This document shows positions 1-7,730 of a stretch of 20,027 bases of DNA, piece after piece. A program made the translations under genes and the position numbers. A model generated the notes under the pieces. It was not told where the DNA came from and made no database searches. It saw only the letters and a list, made by a program, of their open reading frames with translations. Each line of letters begins with the position of its first letter. Position 1 is the stretch's first letter. Source of the DNA: Butyrivibrio sp. (lineage in GTDB: Bacteria > Bacillota > Clostridia > Lachnospirales > Lachnospiraceae); contig JAILEJ010000311.1 of NCBI GenBank assembly GCA_024688095.1, positions 1-20,027 of the forward strand, given 5' to 3'.

Positions 1-254
1 AAAATATCTTTTAAAATATCAATTTGAGAACAAAAGCTTTCCGGATATTTATCCTCGCATGAAAAAGCTTTGGAATCACCAAAAGCCGCAATAACATAAT
101 CAGGCTTTTCATTATGAAGATATTTGAAAAAAAGATTTAGAAAGCCATAAACGGCACCAGTATGAATCCCCTTTGAATTTGTTAGATCAGGAAGTCCATA
201 AAAACTTCTTTCCAATACACTGTAACAATCTATAAGTAATAATTTTTTTGTCAT
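1..254 (-). CDS. DNA polymerase I 5'-nuclease-like protein, degenerate, partial (N-terminal 84 residues)
   Basis: Translating the minus strand from ATG at 254 gives an open frame that leaves the window still open. The first 50 residues match the start of the 5'-3' exonuclease domain of DNA polymerase I: LLLIDCYSVLERSFYG, then LPDLTNSKGIHT and AVYGFLNLFFKYL. The first metal-ligand Asp (LLID) is kept. The next conserved segment is changed: the usual AFD is AAFGDSKAF, and the following stretch with the TFRH and YKGTR clamp residues is missing, apparently shortened by about 14 residues before the SQIDILKDI helix. It therefore looks like a catalytically impaired or non-catalytic paralogue rather than housekeeping polA. 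A good ribosome binding site (GGGGAA, 6 nt before ATG) argues that it is translated. It lies 42 bp downstream of the zf-HC2 gene, so the two are probably co-transcribed. Whether a polymerase domain follows cannot be seen. Early pseudogene decay is an alternative. Confidence 0.72.
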   Translation of the reverse strand, partial: MTKKLLLIDCYSVLERSFYGLPDLTNSKGIHTGAVYGFLNLFFKYLHNEKPDYVIAAFGDSKAFSCEDKYPESFCSQIDILKDI

Positions 255-296
255 TAAAAGTTCCCCATTAAAACTAATATTAAAAGATTATTATTA

Positions 297-620
297 TCAT
301 AAAAACATAGATAAAAACACAACTAATGCACACTCAAAAATAACCAGAACCTGAAGAATATAGCTAAACTTTAATAAGTTTCTCCTGCTTTGAAGCTTTT
401 TACCAGATAAATAAAGCATATCATTAAGCTCCATTGTAAGGTTAAAGGTATCTCCATCTTCCAGTCTTTGCAGACCTTCCTGAACAAGAAATTGAATGGT
501 AAGTTCTTCTTTGCATTCATCACATTGTCTGACATGATCCAGAAATTCCTCAAGTTCATTAATATTAAGTTCATCATTAAGATATTGTGGAATCATCTTT
601 ATACTATCTTTGCAATCCAT
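297..620 (-). CDS. Small zf-HC2 zinc-finger membrane protein (anti-sigma-factor-like)
   Basis: A 107-residue protein. The N-terminal 40 residues carry Cys3 and then His29-x3-Cys33-x2-Cys36 (HVRQCDEC), the ligand pattern of the zf-HC2 / anti-sigma zinc-binding fold. Residues 41-80 are polar and probably helical, and residues about 82-107 form a single membrane segment at the extreme C-terminus, ending in FLSMFL. The layout, a cytoplasmic zinc domain with a C-terminal anchor, is that of small ZAS-type anti-sigma factors, but no sigma-factor gene lies beside it and there is almost no extracytoplasmic part. The start is supported by GAGG 4 nt before the ATG. The next gene on the strand is the PolA-nuclease-like protein, 42 bp away, which suggests a joint unit. 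The target is unknown; sequestration of a regulator or of the neighbour protein is only a guess. Confidence 0.75.
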   Translation of the reverse strand: MDCKDSIKMIPQYLNDELNINELEEFLDHVRQCDECKEELTIQFLVQEGLQRLEDGDTFNLTMELNDMLYLSGKKLQSRRNLLKFSYILQVLVIFECALVVFLSMFL

Positions 621-756
621 AATGCCTCATACGTATATTACTATATTTAGTGCCTACATCCATTAATTACATGCAAAAAATCCCTAGATATAGAATACAC
701 CAAAAAATTAATAAATGGAAGAATAACTATAAAAATCAGACTTTATCATGATAAAA

Positions 757-823
757 CTTTTTTTATAAAAAAAGCCGTTAAACTTTTATATATCTGATTG
801 CCAAATATATAAAAGCTTAACGG
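757..823 (-). terminator. Rho-independent terminator of the GGDEF gene
   Basis: Arms at 775-793 and 805-823 pair over 19 bp, with one G-U wobble in the minus-strand RNA, around an 11-nt loop. On the minus strand the stem is followed by a run of seven T (767-761). It lies about 18 bp after the stop of the diguanylate cyclase gene and separates it from the zf-HC2 gene. A perfect 14-bp palindrome (TTTATCATGATAAA, 742-755) follows just beyond. Confidence 0.88.
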
Positions 824-840
824 ATAAAATAAAATCTAAA

Positions 841-2004
841 TTAAGCCTTTCTTTTCCTGTCATATTTATTTTTATATAATTCCTTATCTGCTCTATCAAC
901 AAAATCTTTGATTGATTTCATAGTATCAGCACTATATCTGGCAACACCTTTACTGATTTCAATATCATAAGGCTTATTACCTATGATGTTTTCTTTGTCC
1001 ATAATTATATCAATGTTATCCATGAACATATTAACATCATTATCATCATGTGCTTCAATGCACATAACAAATTCATCACCACCATATCTTGCAAGGATAG
1101 GTCTTCTTTCAAGAAGCTGGCAGGATTTTTTCAAAACATTTGCAACTGAAATAATTGCATTATCTCCTTCAAGATGTCCATATTTATCATTGATAATCTT
1201 AAATTTATCAATATCAAACATTATAAGATAAATAGATTTACCACTTTCTGCACCATCATTTATCTTCTTCTGTACATCTTTGACAAGCCTTGCTCTGTTA
1301 TTAAGACCAGTAAGCATATCCTGTGTAATCATCTGAGTCACATTGTTACTATAAAGAATGATCTCAGCCATTGTAATTCCAAATACAGCAAATGAAATAT
1401 CTGTCAAAAAAAGGTCAGCTATGCCAAAAATTGCCGGAATAACTGGAAAGAATGCTAATGAATAGTATTTATCCCTATAGGCATAGTTTTCTTTGTCCAA
1501 AGCTCTTAATAATGCAAATACTGAAGCCAGTCCCATATAAACATAAGTGACTATATAATGAATTACAAAACCTGCTCCTCTATGATATAAATAATTTTCA
1601 TCAAGATAAAAAATTATACCTGTTTTTACATTTGTAAGAAGCAGCAAAAAGTAAACCAAAAGAGGTATACCTATTATAAATCTGTTCTTACGCGTACTTA
1701 CAAGTTCAGCATTTTGCAGTTTCTCAAAGTAAATAAAAACACAATATCCTGCAAGTGCTATTGATGCAAAATACAAAGTATTAATCAGCATTTCAAGAAA
1801 ATATGTGCGTTCAATTACACCAAAATCAAGAAAAGCATACAAAAAATGCGTAAAGAAATACGCCTCAAGAGAAATTATGGAATTAAGAAAATAGTTTCTA
1901 ATATCACCCTGTAAAATTCCCATGCTACTCTTGAATATAATTATGGCAAGTAATGCCATACAGATAATATCAACTTCAATGTATAATCCAAATATATTTC
2001 CCAT
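841..2004 (-). CDS. Membrane-bound diguanylate cyclase (GGDEF domain)
   Basis: A 387-residue protein predicted to make cyclic di-GMP from two GTP. Residues 1-220 are a hydrophobic sensory region with about seven membrane segments (for example near 12-24, 44-60, 72-92, 109-125, 145-165, 181-200, 204-218). Residues 222-384 form the GGDEF domain: DMLTGLNNR at 229-237, the metal-binding FDIDKF at 263-268, the intact active-site loop RYGGDEF at 306-312 and the closing ADKELYKNK helix. The RxxD inhibitory site expected five residues before GGDEF is absent (Glu299 and Pro302 occupy those positions), so product inhibition is probably weak. The membrane part is not a family I can name. An in-frame TAA lies just upstream of the ATG, so the start cannot move outward; the ribosome binding site is weak. 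It sits 77 bp after the GPH symporter gene with no terminator between, so read-through from the sugar operon is plausible. Confidence 0.9.
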   Translation of the reverse strand: MGNIFGLYIEVDIICMALLAIIIFKSSMGILQGDIRNYFLNSIISLEAYFFTHFLYAFLDFGVIERTYFLEMLINTLYFASIALAGYCVFIYFEKLQNAELVSTRKNRFIIGIPLLVYFLLLLTNVKTGIIFYLDENYLYHRGAGFVIHYIVTYVYMGLASVFALLRALDKENYAYRDKYYSLAFFPVIPAIFGIADLFLTDISFAVFGITMAEIILYSNNVTQMITQDMLTGLNNRARLVKDVQKKINDGAESGKSIYLIMFDIDKFKIINDKYGHLEGDNAIISVANVLKKSCQLLERRPILARYGGDEFVMCIEAHDDNDVNMFMDNIDIIMDKENIIGNKPYDIEISKGVARYSADTMKSIKDFVDRADKELYKNKYDRKRKA

Positions 2005-2081
2005 ACAGATATTTTAACTCATTTTAATCAAGAATCCACCTGTCGAAATATAAAATATATAATAAAAAACATTAAATTAAA

Positions 2082-3512
2082 TTATTTTTTTAATTCTGAA
2101 GAAATTTCATCCAACTTTTCATCTGTAAGAATATATTTCTTCTTAAAAAGTACAAAAGCAATCAAAAGACAGGCTATAGGAATAAGAGTCATTACCATTC
2201 TAAGACCAACCTTTGACGCAACAGCTACTCCTGCAGAAAGATCCATGGTTTCTTCTGCTGCTGAGCTTTCAGCACTGCTAAGGCTAAATATCTGAAGTGC
2301 AATTGATGTTACAAGAATTGCAATACCTGATGCAAGCTTAACAACAAATGTCTGCATAGAAAAGATAACAGATTCTTCTCTGTGACCGTTTTTCAACTCA
2401 CCATAATCAACGGTGTTTGCAAGAAATACAGTTACAACAACATTATTAACACCTGAAACAGCCATGATTATAATGCCTGGAACAAGGAATGGTCCAAGTG
2501 AATTAATACCTACAGAAGCCATAACAAGAAGAACTATGTAACCAATTACAGAAGCACAGATTCCAGCCATAAATATCTTTATATTATTAAGTTTAAGCGC
2601 ATTTCTTAATATTGGATATAAAATCATCATTGAAAGGATCTGCACTCCACCGCCAACTGTGTTAAACAAAGTATAATTAGCTTTCCAGCCCGTTCCACCA
2701 AGATCATATTTAAAGAAATAAATAATAAGATTAGAAGTAACATAAAGAGCTGTATTTATAAGAACAATTGTAATTACAACTGTCATAGCCTGATCATTTG
2801 CAATAAGAGCCTTAAACATATCTCCTATTGAAGCTGTTTTCATTTCAACAGATGATTTTTCTTTAACATTTAGACATGTAATAATAATAAATACAACAAA
2901 AAGTACAGCTACAATAATTGATATATATTTAAAACCAACTCTTTCAATTTCATTTGCAGATGCACCTTCAGCTGCAAACATAGAACCAAGTTTTCCAACT
3001 ATTAAAACAGTAAAGATAGAAATGATCGCAGAACCAACACCTGCGCATGAACGGGCAAGAGTTGTAAGTCCTTCTCTTTCTTTTCCACTGTTTGTAAAAG
3101 CAGGAATCATTGACCAGTATGGAATGTCCATCATTGTGTATGTTACGCCCCAAAGAATGTAGGTTACAGCTGCATAAGCTGCTATACCACCTGCATCAAG
3201 TGTTGGCGGAGCAGAAAACATTACAACAAGAATAATTGCATTGGTTATAGTTCCAATTAAAAGCCAAGGACGGAATTTTCCCCATTTTGTCTTTGTCTTT
3301 GCAACCACAACGCCCATAATAGGATCATTAAATGCATCAAATACTCTTGCAACCATTGAAATGATTCCAAGAATTATTGAACTTGCACCCATAATGTCCT
3401 GAAAATAATAAAATACATAGCTTGCTGAAAGCATATACATCATGTCTTTTCCAACTGCTCCAAGACCATATGATGCTTTTTCAACTGTTGTTAAACTTCT
3501 TTTAGTTTCCAT
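2082..3512 (-). CDS. GPH-family sugar:cation symporter (MelB-like)
   Basis: A 476-residue integral membrane protein of the glycoside-pentoside-hexuronide:cation symporter family within the major facilitator superfamily. It has about 12 membrane segments and family marks: YGLGAVGKDMMY at the first helix, a VFDAFNDPIMG segment near 57-67 (the Asp cluster used for cation coupling in MelB), WGKFRPW near 77-83 and DIPYWSMIP near 128-136. It would bring a glycoside into the cell with Na+ or H+. The start is fixed by AGGAGG about 6 nt before the ATG, which overlaps the 11-bp gap from the GT-B-like gene; the three genes GH2, GT-B-like and symporter thus read as one operon. The imported sugar is most likely the substrate of the cytoplasmic GH2 enzyme. 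Substrate identity cannot be read from sequence alone. Confidence 0.9.
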   Translation of the reverse strand: METKRSLTTVEKASYGLGAVGKDMMYMLSASYVFYYFQDIMGASSIILGIISMVARVFDAFNDPIMGVVVAKTKTKWGKFRPWLLIGTITNAIILVVMFSAPPTLDAGGIAAYAAVTYILWGVTYTMMDIPYWSMIPAFTNSGKEREGLTTLARSCAGVGSAIISIFTVLIVGKLGSMFAAEGASANEIERVGFKYISIIVAVLFVVFIIITCLNVKEKSSVEMKTASIGDMFKALIANDQAMTVVITIVLINTALYVTSNLIIYFFKYDLGGTGWKANYTLFNTVGGGVQILSMMILYPILRNALKLNNIKIFMAGICASVIGYIVLLVMASVGINSLGPFLVPGIIIMAVSGVNNVVVTVFLANTVDYGELKNGHREESVIFSMQTFVVKLASGIAILVTSIALQIFSLSSAESSAAEETMDLSAGVAVASKVGLRMVMTLIPIACLLIAFVLFKKKYILTDEKLDEISSELKK

Positions 3513-3523
3513 AGTATCCTCCT

Positions 3524-4990
3524 TTAGTTCTCTTTAAGCCCCATAGCAAGTTTTACAACCTTATATGCACCGTCATAAATACCAATACTCTTATTTATCT
3601 TTATACATTCGCACATTTCATCAAGTAAATTTGTTCTCATAAACATTTTGATCATCTGAAGTGTATGAGGTATATCTCTGCATTCCAGCGTTCCATCACC
3701 GATTTCAGCTGAATGAATAGCTCCCCACATTTCATGTTTTCCAACTCTCTTTATAAAGAGCTTTGGAACAGGATAAAAAGCAAGTTCACTTGGCTTTGTT
3801 ACAAGAACATCACAGCTTCTCATTAGTAGATTTGTACAGTAAACAGCCTCAAAAATATTCTCATGCCAGAAAGCATGAATTCCTGTAACTTCAAAGCTTT
3901 CATCCAAAGCATTTTGGGCAAAGCTTTCAGTATCTTCCCACTTTCCCATATGTTCCTTTGAAACATTCTTCATTTCTGGAATTTCAGACAAAAGTGAATC
4001 CCACACATTTTTATAATCACCAACATTAACATAAAGCGCTGCTTTATTCTTTTTAATATATGGAAGAAGATACTTAATAATTGCTGCAAATATTTCCTTT
4101 TGTGCACCTGCTCCTCCAATAGTCAGAAGAAAACGCATTGGTCTGCCATTCTTTTTTCTATTAAGTCTTGCTTCACAATCCTTTTCAATATTGAAAACCA
4201 GCTCATGGTCAATATAATGACCTGTATAAACCAGGTCTTTTTCAGGCATTGGCTCACATACTTTATTCTTGTTCATTCCGTTAAGAATTCTGTATCCCAT
4301 GTAAGAATTATGGCATTGAATTGTATGTACACTTCCTTCTGAAAGATGAAGTGCCATTGGCCAGTTATCAGGAATAGCATTTACAACATGCTTCATACCA
4401 GCGTGAATTGCTGCCTGTGCAGGCCATACATGTGTAGCTATAACAGGTATATCCTTCGGAACATTTTTATAAACAGGTGCCATTAGTTCAGCATTTTTCT
4501 GATCTGATGCGTTATATGACAAAGCCCTGAATCCCTCATAATTCATAGGCTCCCACACAAATTTATTAAATATTGGATTTTTTGATAATCTAGATCCTAA
4601 TGAATACAGATCATTTTGAGCTCCAATAACCTTTGTACATGTCGTTTCAGGAAATGAGTTAAGATCCATCCAGTAAGGTGTATATCCAAGATGATTTGCA
4701 CAGGATGCCATTGCCATTGAAATTCTATAATGACCAAATCCCATACGGATATTTCCCACAATTATGCCTTTTTCAGTATCAAAATCATATTGACCGCCAT
4801 CTTCGTTTACCCTGATATTTTTTACTCCAAGAGATTTGCCAATATAATCGTTGTCTTTAATAGCTACCTTATAATCCTTACTGCTGTCATCTCCAAATTT
4901 TCTTATATATTTTTTCTTTGATTTAACAGCACTTTTATATACCTTATCCGATAAGACATTACCAAATATTTCTTTAGATCTTTCCTTCAA
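3524..4990 (-). CDS. GT-B-fold glycosyltransferase-like protein (MGDG synthase/MurG-like), function unknown
   Basis: A 488-residue soluble protein with no signal peptide or membrane segment. It looks like a GT-B enzyme of the GT28/MGDG-synthase/MurG type. The N-terminal lobe opens with GIIVGNIRMGFGHYRIS (75-91), like the glycine-rich GHGHxxxS acceptor-side loop. A conserved-looking IPDNWPMALHL follows near 206-216. The C-terminal lobe starts with FLLTIGGAGAQKE (287-299) and has CDVLVTKPSELAFYPVPKLF (393-412), in the place of the KPGGLTxxE nucleotide-sugar motif. These are fold-level resemblances; the exact family is unknown to me and may be a DUF. The start is TTG at 4990 with GGAGG 9 nt upstream; it overlaps the end of the GH2 gene by 17 bp, so translation is coupled. 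Its place between a glycosidase and a sugar symporter is odd for a lipid or cell-wall transferase and suggests a role in sugar breakdown or glycan remodelling. Confidence 0.7.
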   Translation of the reverse strand: MKERSKEIFGNVLSDKVYKSAVKSKKKYIRKFGDDSSKDYKVAIKDNDYIGKSLGVKNIRVNEDGGQYDFDTEKGIIVGNIRMGFGHYRISMAMASCANHLGYTPYWMDLNSFPETTCTKVIGAQNDLYSLGSRLSKNPIFNKFVWEPMNYEGFRALSYNASDQKNAELMAPVYKNVPKDIPVIATHVWPAQAAIHAGMKHVVNAIPDNWPMALHLSEGSVHTIQCHNSYMGYRILNGMNKNKVCEPMPEKDLVYTGHYIDHELVFNIEKDCEARLNRKKNGRPMRFLLTIGGAGAQKEIFAAIIKYLLPYIKKNKAALYVNVGDYKNVWDSLLSEIPEMKNVSKEHMGKWEDTESFAQNALDESFEVTGIHAFWHENIFEAVYCTNLLMRSCDVLVTKPSELAFYPVPKLFIKRVGKHEMWGAIHSAEIGDGTLECRDIPHTLQMIKMFMRTNLLDEMCECIKINKSIGIYDGAYKVVKLAMGLKEN

Positions 4991-7508
4991 TTTCTTCTTC
5001 CTCCGAATCTATATGTACATCAAATTCTATTTCTTTTTTTTCAGCAAAAGAGGATTTTATAATAAGTTTTGCTTTTCCACTCTTTCCTGTTGTTTTTATA
5101 TAAGCTCCACCAAGTCCGCCTCTTACCGCAGTTCTATCCGGTCCGATTATTTCAATAGGACCTTCTGTTTTAAACCATACAGGCTCATTCATATACGAAA
5201 TGACATTCCCATATTCGTCAATCGCCCTTAGCCAGATTGCAGAAACATCATAAGTTTCTTTTTCATGAAGCTCTGTTGAAGAAACAATAACTTCAAGATT
5301 TACCTTTCTAACAGGCCTCTTGATTACTGTTTTAATAACTGCTCCATTTTTTATAGCTTCAAATTTATATTCTGTAGCCTTACCGCCCCAGTCTCCTACA
5401 TATTTGTTAAACATAGTAACCAGTTCGGATGGCGTTTTTTTATTTATCAGAAGAAGCCTTGCTCCAGTAAAATAAAATCTCTTCGGGACATTATTCATAC
5501 CGTTTCTTGCAATATGATTCATGATTTTTTCAACTTTTACAGCAAGATTTTTAGGTAAGTCCTCATTTTCTTCTATCTGATTTCCTACGAAATCATCAAT
5601 AAGAATTGGTCCATGAGGCAAATTTTTAAATTTAGTATTTTCTTTTTTATATTCTTTTATAAAAACATCATTTTTGTACATTTTCACAGAATCAGCATTT
5701 GTAAATATCCATGCATCTTTTCTAATACATCCGGGATGTTCTCCGATATCCATTGAAGATGATATTTCAAGATAAGTTTCATCTTCACTTTGGCTGCTAT
5801 AAGCTGCAGCTGCAAGCTTTGGATTTCTATACATATCCATAACACCGTGATAACATATCCTGTCACCACTTCCAAAATCCTCATGTGTATTGTAGTCAAA
5901 CATACACCAGCCAAAGCTTCCACTGATATCCTTCTGTCCCGCAACAGCATCCATAACTCTTATATGTCTAAGCGCATGTTCTGCACGATTTTCCTCATTA
6001 TCAAAAGCTTTTGTAGGATACATATGTCCGTTATATTCAGTAATAAGATATCCCTTGTTCTTATCGGGAGTAACATTACTTTTTGGTTCACATCCTGGTT
6101 TTACTCCATCATGAGAAAAATCATTATATGTATATACATCCTCTAGAAGATTCATTTTTTTATGAGCTCTTACACCTCCAGTCATTCTTGAAGGATCCAG
6201 TTTACGAGCAACCTGATTGGTAAGAGTATAGAAATCATCATCATCTGGAGATTCATTAATTCTAATACCCCATATAAAAATTGAAGGATGATTTCGATAT
6301 TGTCTTATCATTTCCTCTTCGTTAATTACAGCCTGCTTTTTCCATTCCTCGTCACCTATATGCTGCCATCCAGGAAATTCCATAAATACGAGAAGTCCTA
6401 TTTCATCGCATCTGTCGATAAAATACTGCGACTGAGGATAATGCGAAGTTCTTACAGCATTAACAGCAAGTTCCTTTTTCAGAATTTCCGCATCCATAAC
6501 CTGCATTGATTTCGGCATTGCGTAACCTACATAAGGATAACTTTGATGTCTGTTTAAACCTCTTATCTTAAATTTTCTTCCATTTAGATAAAAGCCATCA
6601 GCCATAAATTCAGTTCTTCTAAAGCCAAATCTGTTTTCTCTTACATCTATAAGCTGTTCGCCTCTGTATAACTCGCTTCTAAGAATATAAAGAGCAGGAT
6701 TATATACATCCCACAAAACAACCGGTTTTAAGTGGTACGTGGCATTAAAGTCTCCACCTGAAATATCAGGTACATCAGCTTCACCAAGGAAAGTCTCATT
6801 TGCAAAGCTGTCTTCTACATTTTCTTCAAGCTTTTCATCTATATTTTCTTTATATCTTCTTAAATAATGTTTTATATGAAGACCTTTAGAATCGCCTCTT
6901 ACCTGAGAAACAATATTCAGAAAAGCACCAGAACTTTTTACTTCGAATGAAGTTGTATCAGGTGAAAAAGCTGCCGGAACTTCTGTATATGTAAAAACAT
7001 CCTCTATATATTCATTATTTTTTATTTCAAGATAAACATCTCTGTAAATCCCTCCGTAAGTCATATAATCTATGACAAATCCAAATGGAGGTACATTTAA
7101 ATTTTCTCTACTATCAAGCTTTACAAGAATAAGGTTGTTTTCACCAAGCTTTAACTTATCGGTAATATCTATCGTATAAGCTGTATAACCGCAGGAATGA
7201 TCGCCTATAAGCTCTCCATTAAGATAAAGAGTCATCTTATGTGCAGCACCTTCAAATGTAAGGAAAAGCTTTTTCCCTTGCCATTTTTCATCCCCATATA
7301 AAACTTTGGCATACATTGATTCCATTTGATAAATATGTTCATCAAAATAGTTATATGGAGTTTCTGCTACAGAATGAGGGATTCTGACTGAATAAATGCC
7401 TTTATCTTCTTTATCTTTTAAAAAGTAATCAGAAGATTTTGAAAGAAATTTCTCTTTAAACTCTGTCGAAAATTTCCAGTTGTTATTTAAATAAATTTTT
7501 TCAGACAT
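4974..7508 (-). CDS. Glycoside hydrolase family 2 (beta-galactosidase-like), cytoplasmic
   Basis: An 844-residue glycosidase. The N-terminal sugar-binding jelly-roll domain (1-165) starts with LNNNWKFS, followed by an immunoglobulin-like domain and the TIM barrel (about 300-575) with GLNRHQSYP (317-325). The acid/base is Glu419 (WGIRINES) and the nucleophile Glu491 (YLITEYNGH). The C-terminal third carries one or two further beta-rich domains. No NxK motif of beta-glucuronidases was found, so a beta-galactoside-type substrate is favoured. The frame stays open to an ATG at 7580, but ATG at 7508 is chosen: GH2 homology starts there, a purine-rich AGGAAAGAGAG lies just upstream, and 7580 falls upstream of the predicted -10 box. 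Without the extension there is no signal peptide, so it acts on imported sugar. It is the first gene of the operon with the GT-B-like gene (17-bp overlap) and the GPH symporter. Confidence 0.9.
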   Translation of the reverse strand: MSEKIYLNNNWKFSTEFKEKFLSKSSDYFLKDKEDKGIYSVRIPHSVAETPYNYFDEHIYQMESMYAKVLYGDEKWQGKKLFLTFEGAAHKMTLYLNGELIGDHSCGYTAYTIDITDKLKLGENNLILVKLDSRENLNVPPFGFVIDYMTYGGIYRDVYLEIKNNEYIEDVFTYTEVPAAFSPDTTSFEVKSSGAFLNIVSQVRGDSKGLHIKHYLRRYKENIDEKLEENVEDSFANETFLGEADVPDISGGDFNATYHLKPVVLWDVYNPALYILRSELYRGEQLIDVRENRFGFRRTEFMADGFYLNGRKFKIRGLNRHQSYPYVGYAMPKSMQVMDAEILKKELAVNAVRTSHYPQSQYFIDRCDEIGLLVFMEFPGWQHIGDEEWKKQAVINEEEMIRQYRNHPSIFIWGIRINESPDDDDFYTLTNQVARKLDPSRMTGGVRAHKKMNLLEDVYTYNDFSHDGVKPGCEPKSNVTPDKNKGYLITEYNGHMYPTKAFDNEENRAEHALRHIRVMDAVAGQKDISGSFGWCMFDYNTHEDFGSGDRICYHGVMDMYRNPKLAAAAYSSQSEDETYLEISSSMDIGEHPGCIRKDAWIFTNADSVKMYKNDVFIKEYKKENTKFKNLPHGPILIDDFVGNQIEENEDLPKNLAVKVEKIMNHIARNGMNNVPKRFYFTGARLLLINKKTPSELVTMFNKYVGDWGGKATEYKFEAIKNGAVIKTVIKRPVRKVNLEVIVSSTELHEKETYDVSAIWLRAIDEYGNVISYMNEPVWFKTEGPIEIIGPDRTAVRGGLGGAYIKTTGKSGKAKLIIKSSFAEKKEIEFDVHIDSEEEEIEGKI

Positions 7509-7566
7509 GTTTTCTCTCTTTCCTATATTTTTAAATAAAAAAATAGTTAATATGCCATAAAATATT

Positions 7567-7610
7567 ATTATAAAACGCAAAGGAAACCAAAAATATATTT
7601 TACGTTTCCT
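7567..7610 (-). promoter_or_regulatory. Predicted promoter with 30-bp dyad operator for the GH2 operon
   Basis: On the minus strand a perfect TATAAT lies at 7572-7567. The region where its -35 box should be has no good TTGACA but is covered by an imperfect 30-bp palindrome (7581-7610): AGGAAAC and GTTTCCT arms around a central AAATATATTT. The dyad centre (7595.5) falls on the expected -35 position. A repressor site, or an activator site that makes up for the poor -35, both fit. The transcript would start near 7560, about 50 nt before the chosen ATG. No regulator gene is next to it. Confidence 0.45.
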
Positions 7611-7633
7611 CTTATGAAAATAATATCATTTAT

Positions 7634-7679
7634 TAAAAAAACAAACAAGAAACTAAAATACCCAAATTTAGTTTCTTGT
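7634..7679 (-). terminator. Terminator downstream of the HD-GYP gene
   Basis: A perfect 13-bp stem (ACAAGAAACTAAA at 7645-7657 with its complement at 7667-7679) and a 9-nt loop. On the minus strand it is followed by a T-rich tract (7644-7634). It ends the HD-GYP transcript before the GH2 operon. A second, weaker hairpin (ATCTCT/AGAGAT outer arms, 7695-7726) lies between the stop codon and this terminator and has no T tract. Confidence 0.82.
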
Positions 7680-7730
7680 TTTTGTGCAATTTTAATCTCT
7701 TAAAAGGATTCGCCTTATAAAGAGATGTCA

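Noticed and set aside
742..755. Perfect palindrome TTTATCATGATAAA as an operator of the zf-HC2 gene
   Set aside because: It lies about 120 bp upstream of the start codon, next to a terminator, and no credible promoter boxes lie beside it; kept only as a remark under the terminator.
2005..2081. Promoter or terminator between the GPH and GGDEF genes
   Set aside because: Only weak matches (TTCGAC with poor -10 candidates) and no hairpin; not strong enough to list.
7509..7580. N-terminal extension of the GH2 protein from ATG 7580, which looks like a hydrophobic signal anchor
   Set aside because: No ribosome binding site; it lies upstream of the predicted -10 box and transcript start, and GH2 homology begins at the ATG at 7508, which has a purine-rich site upstream.
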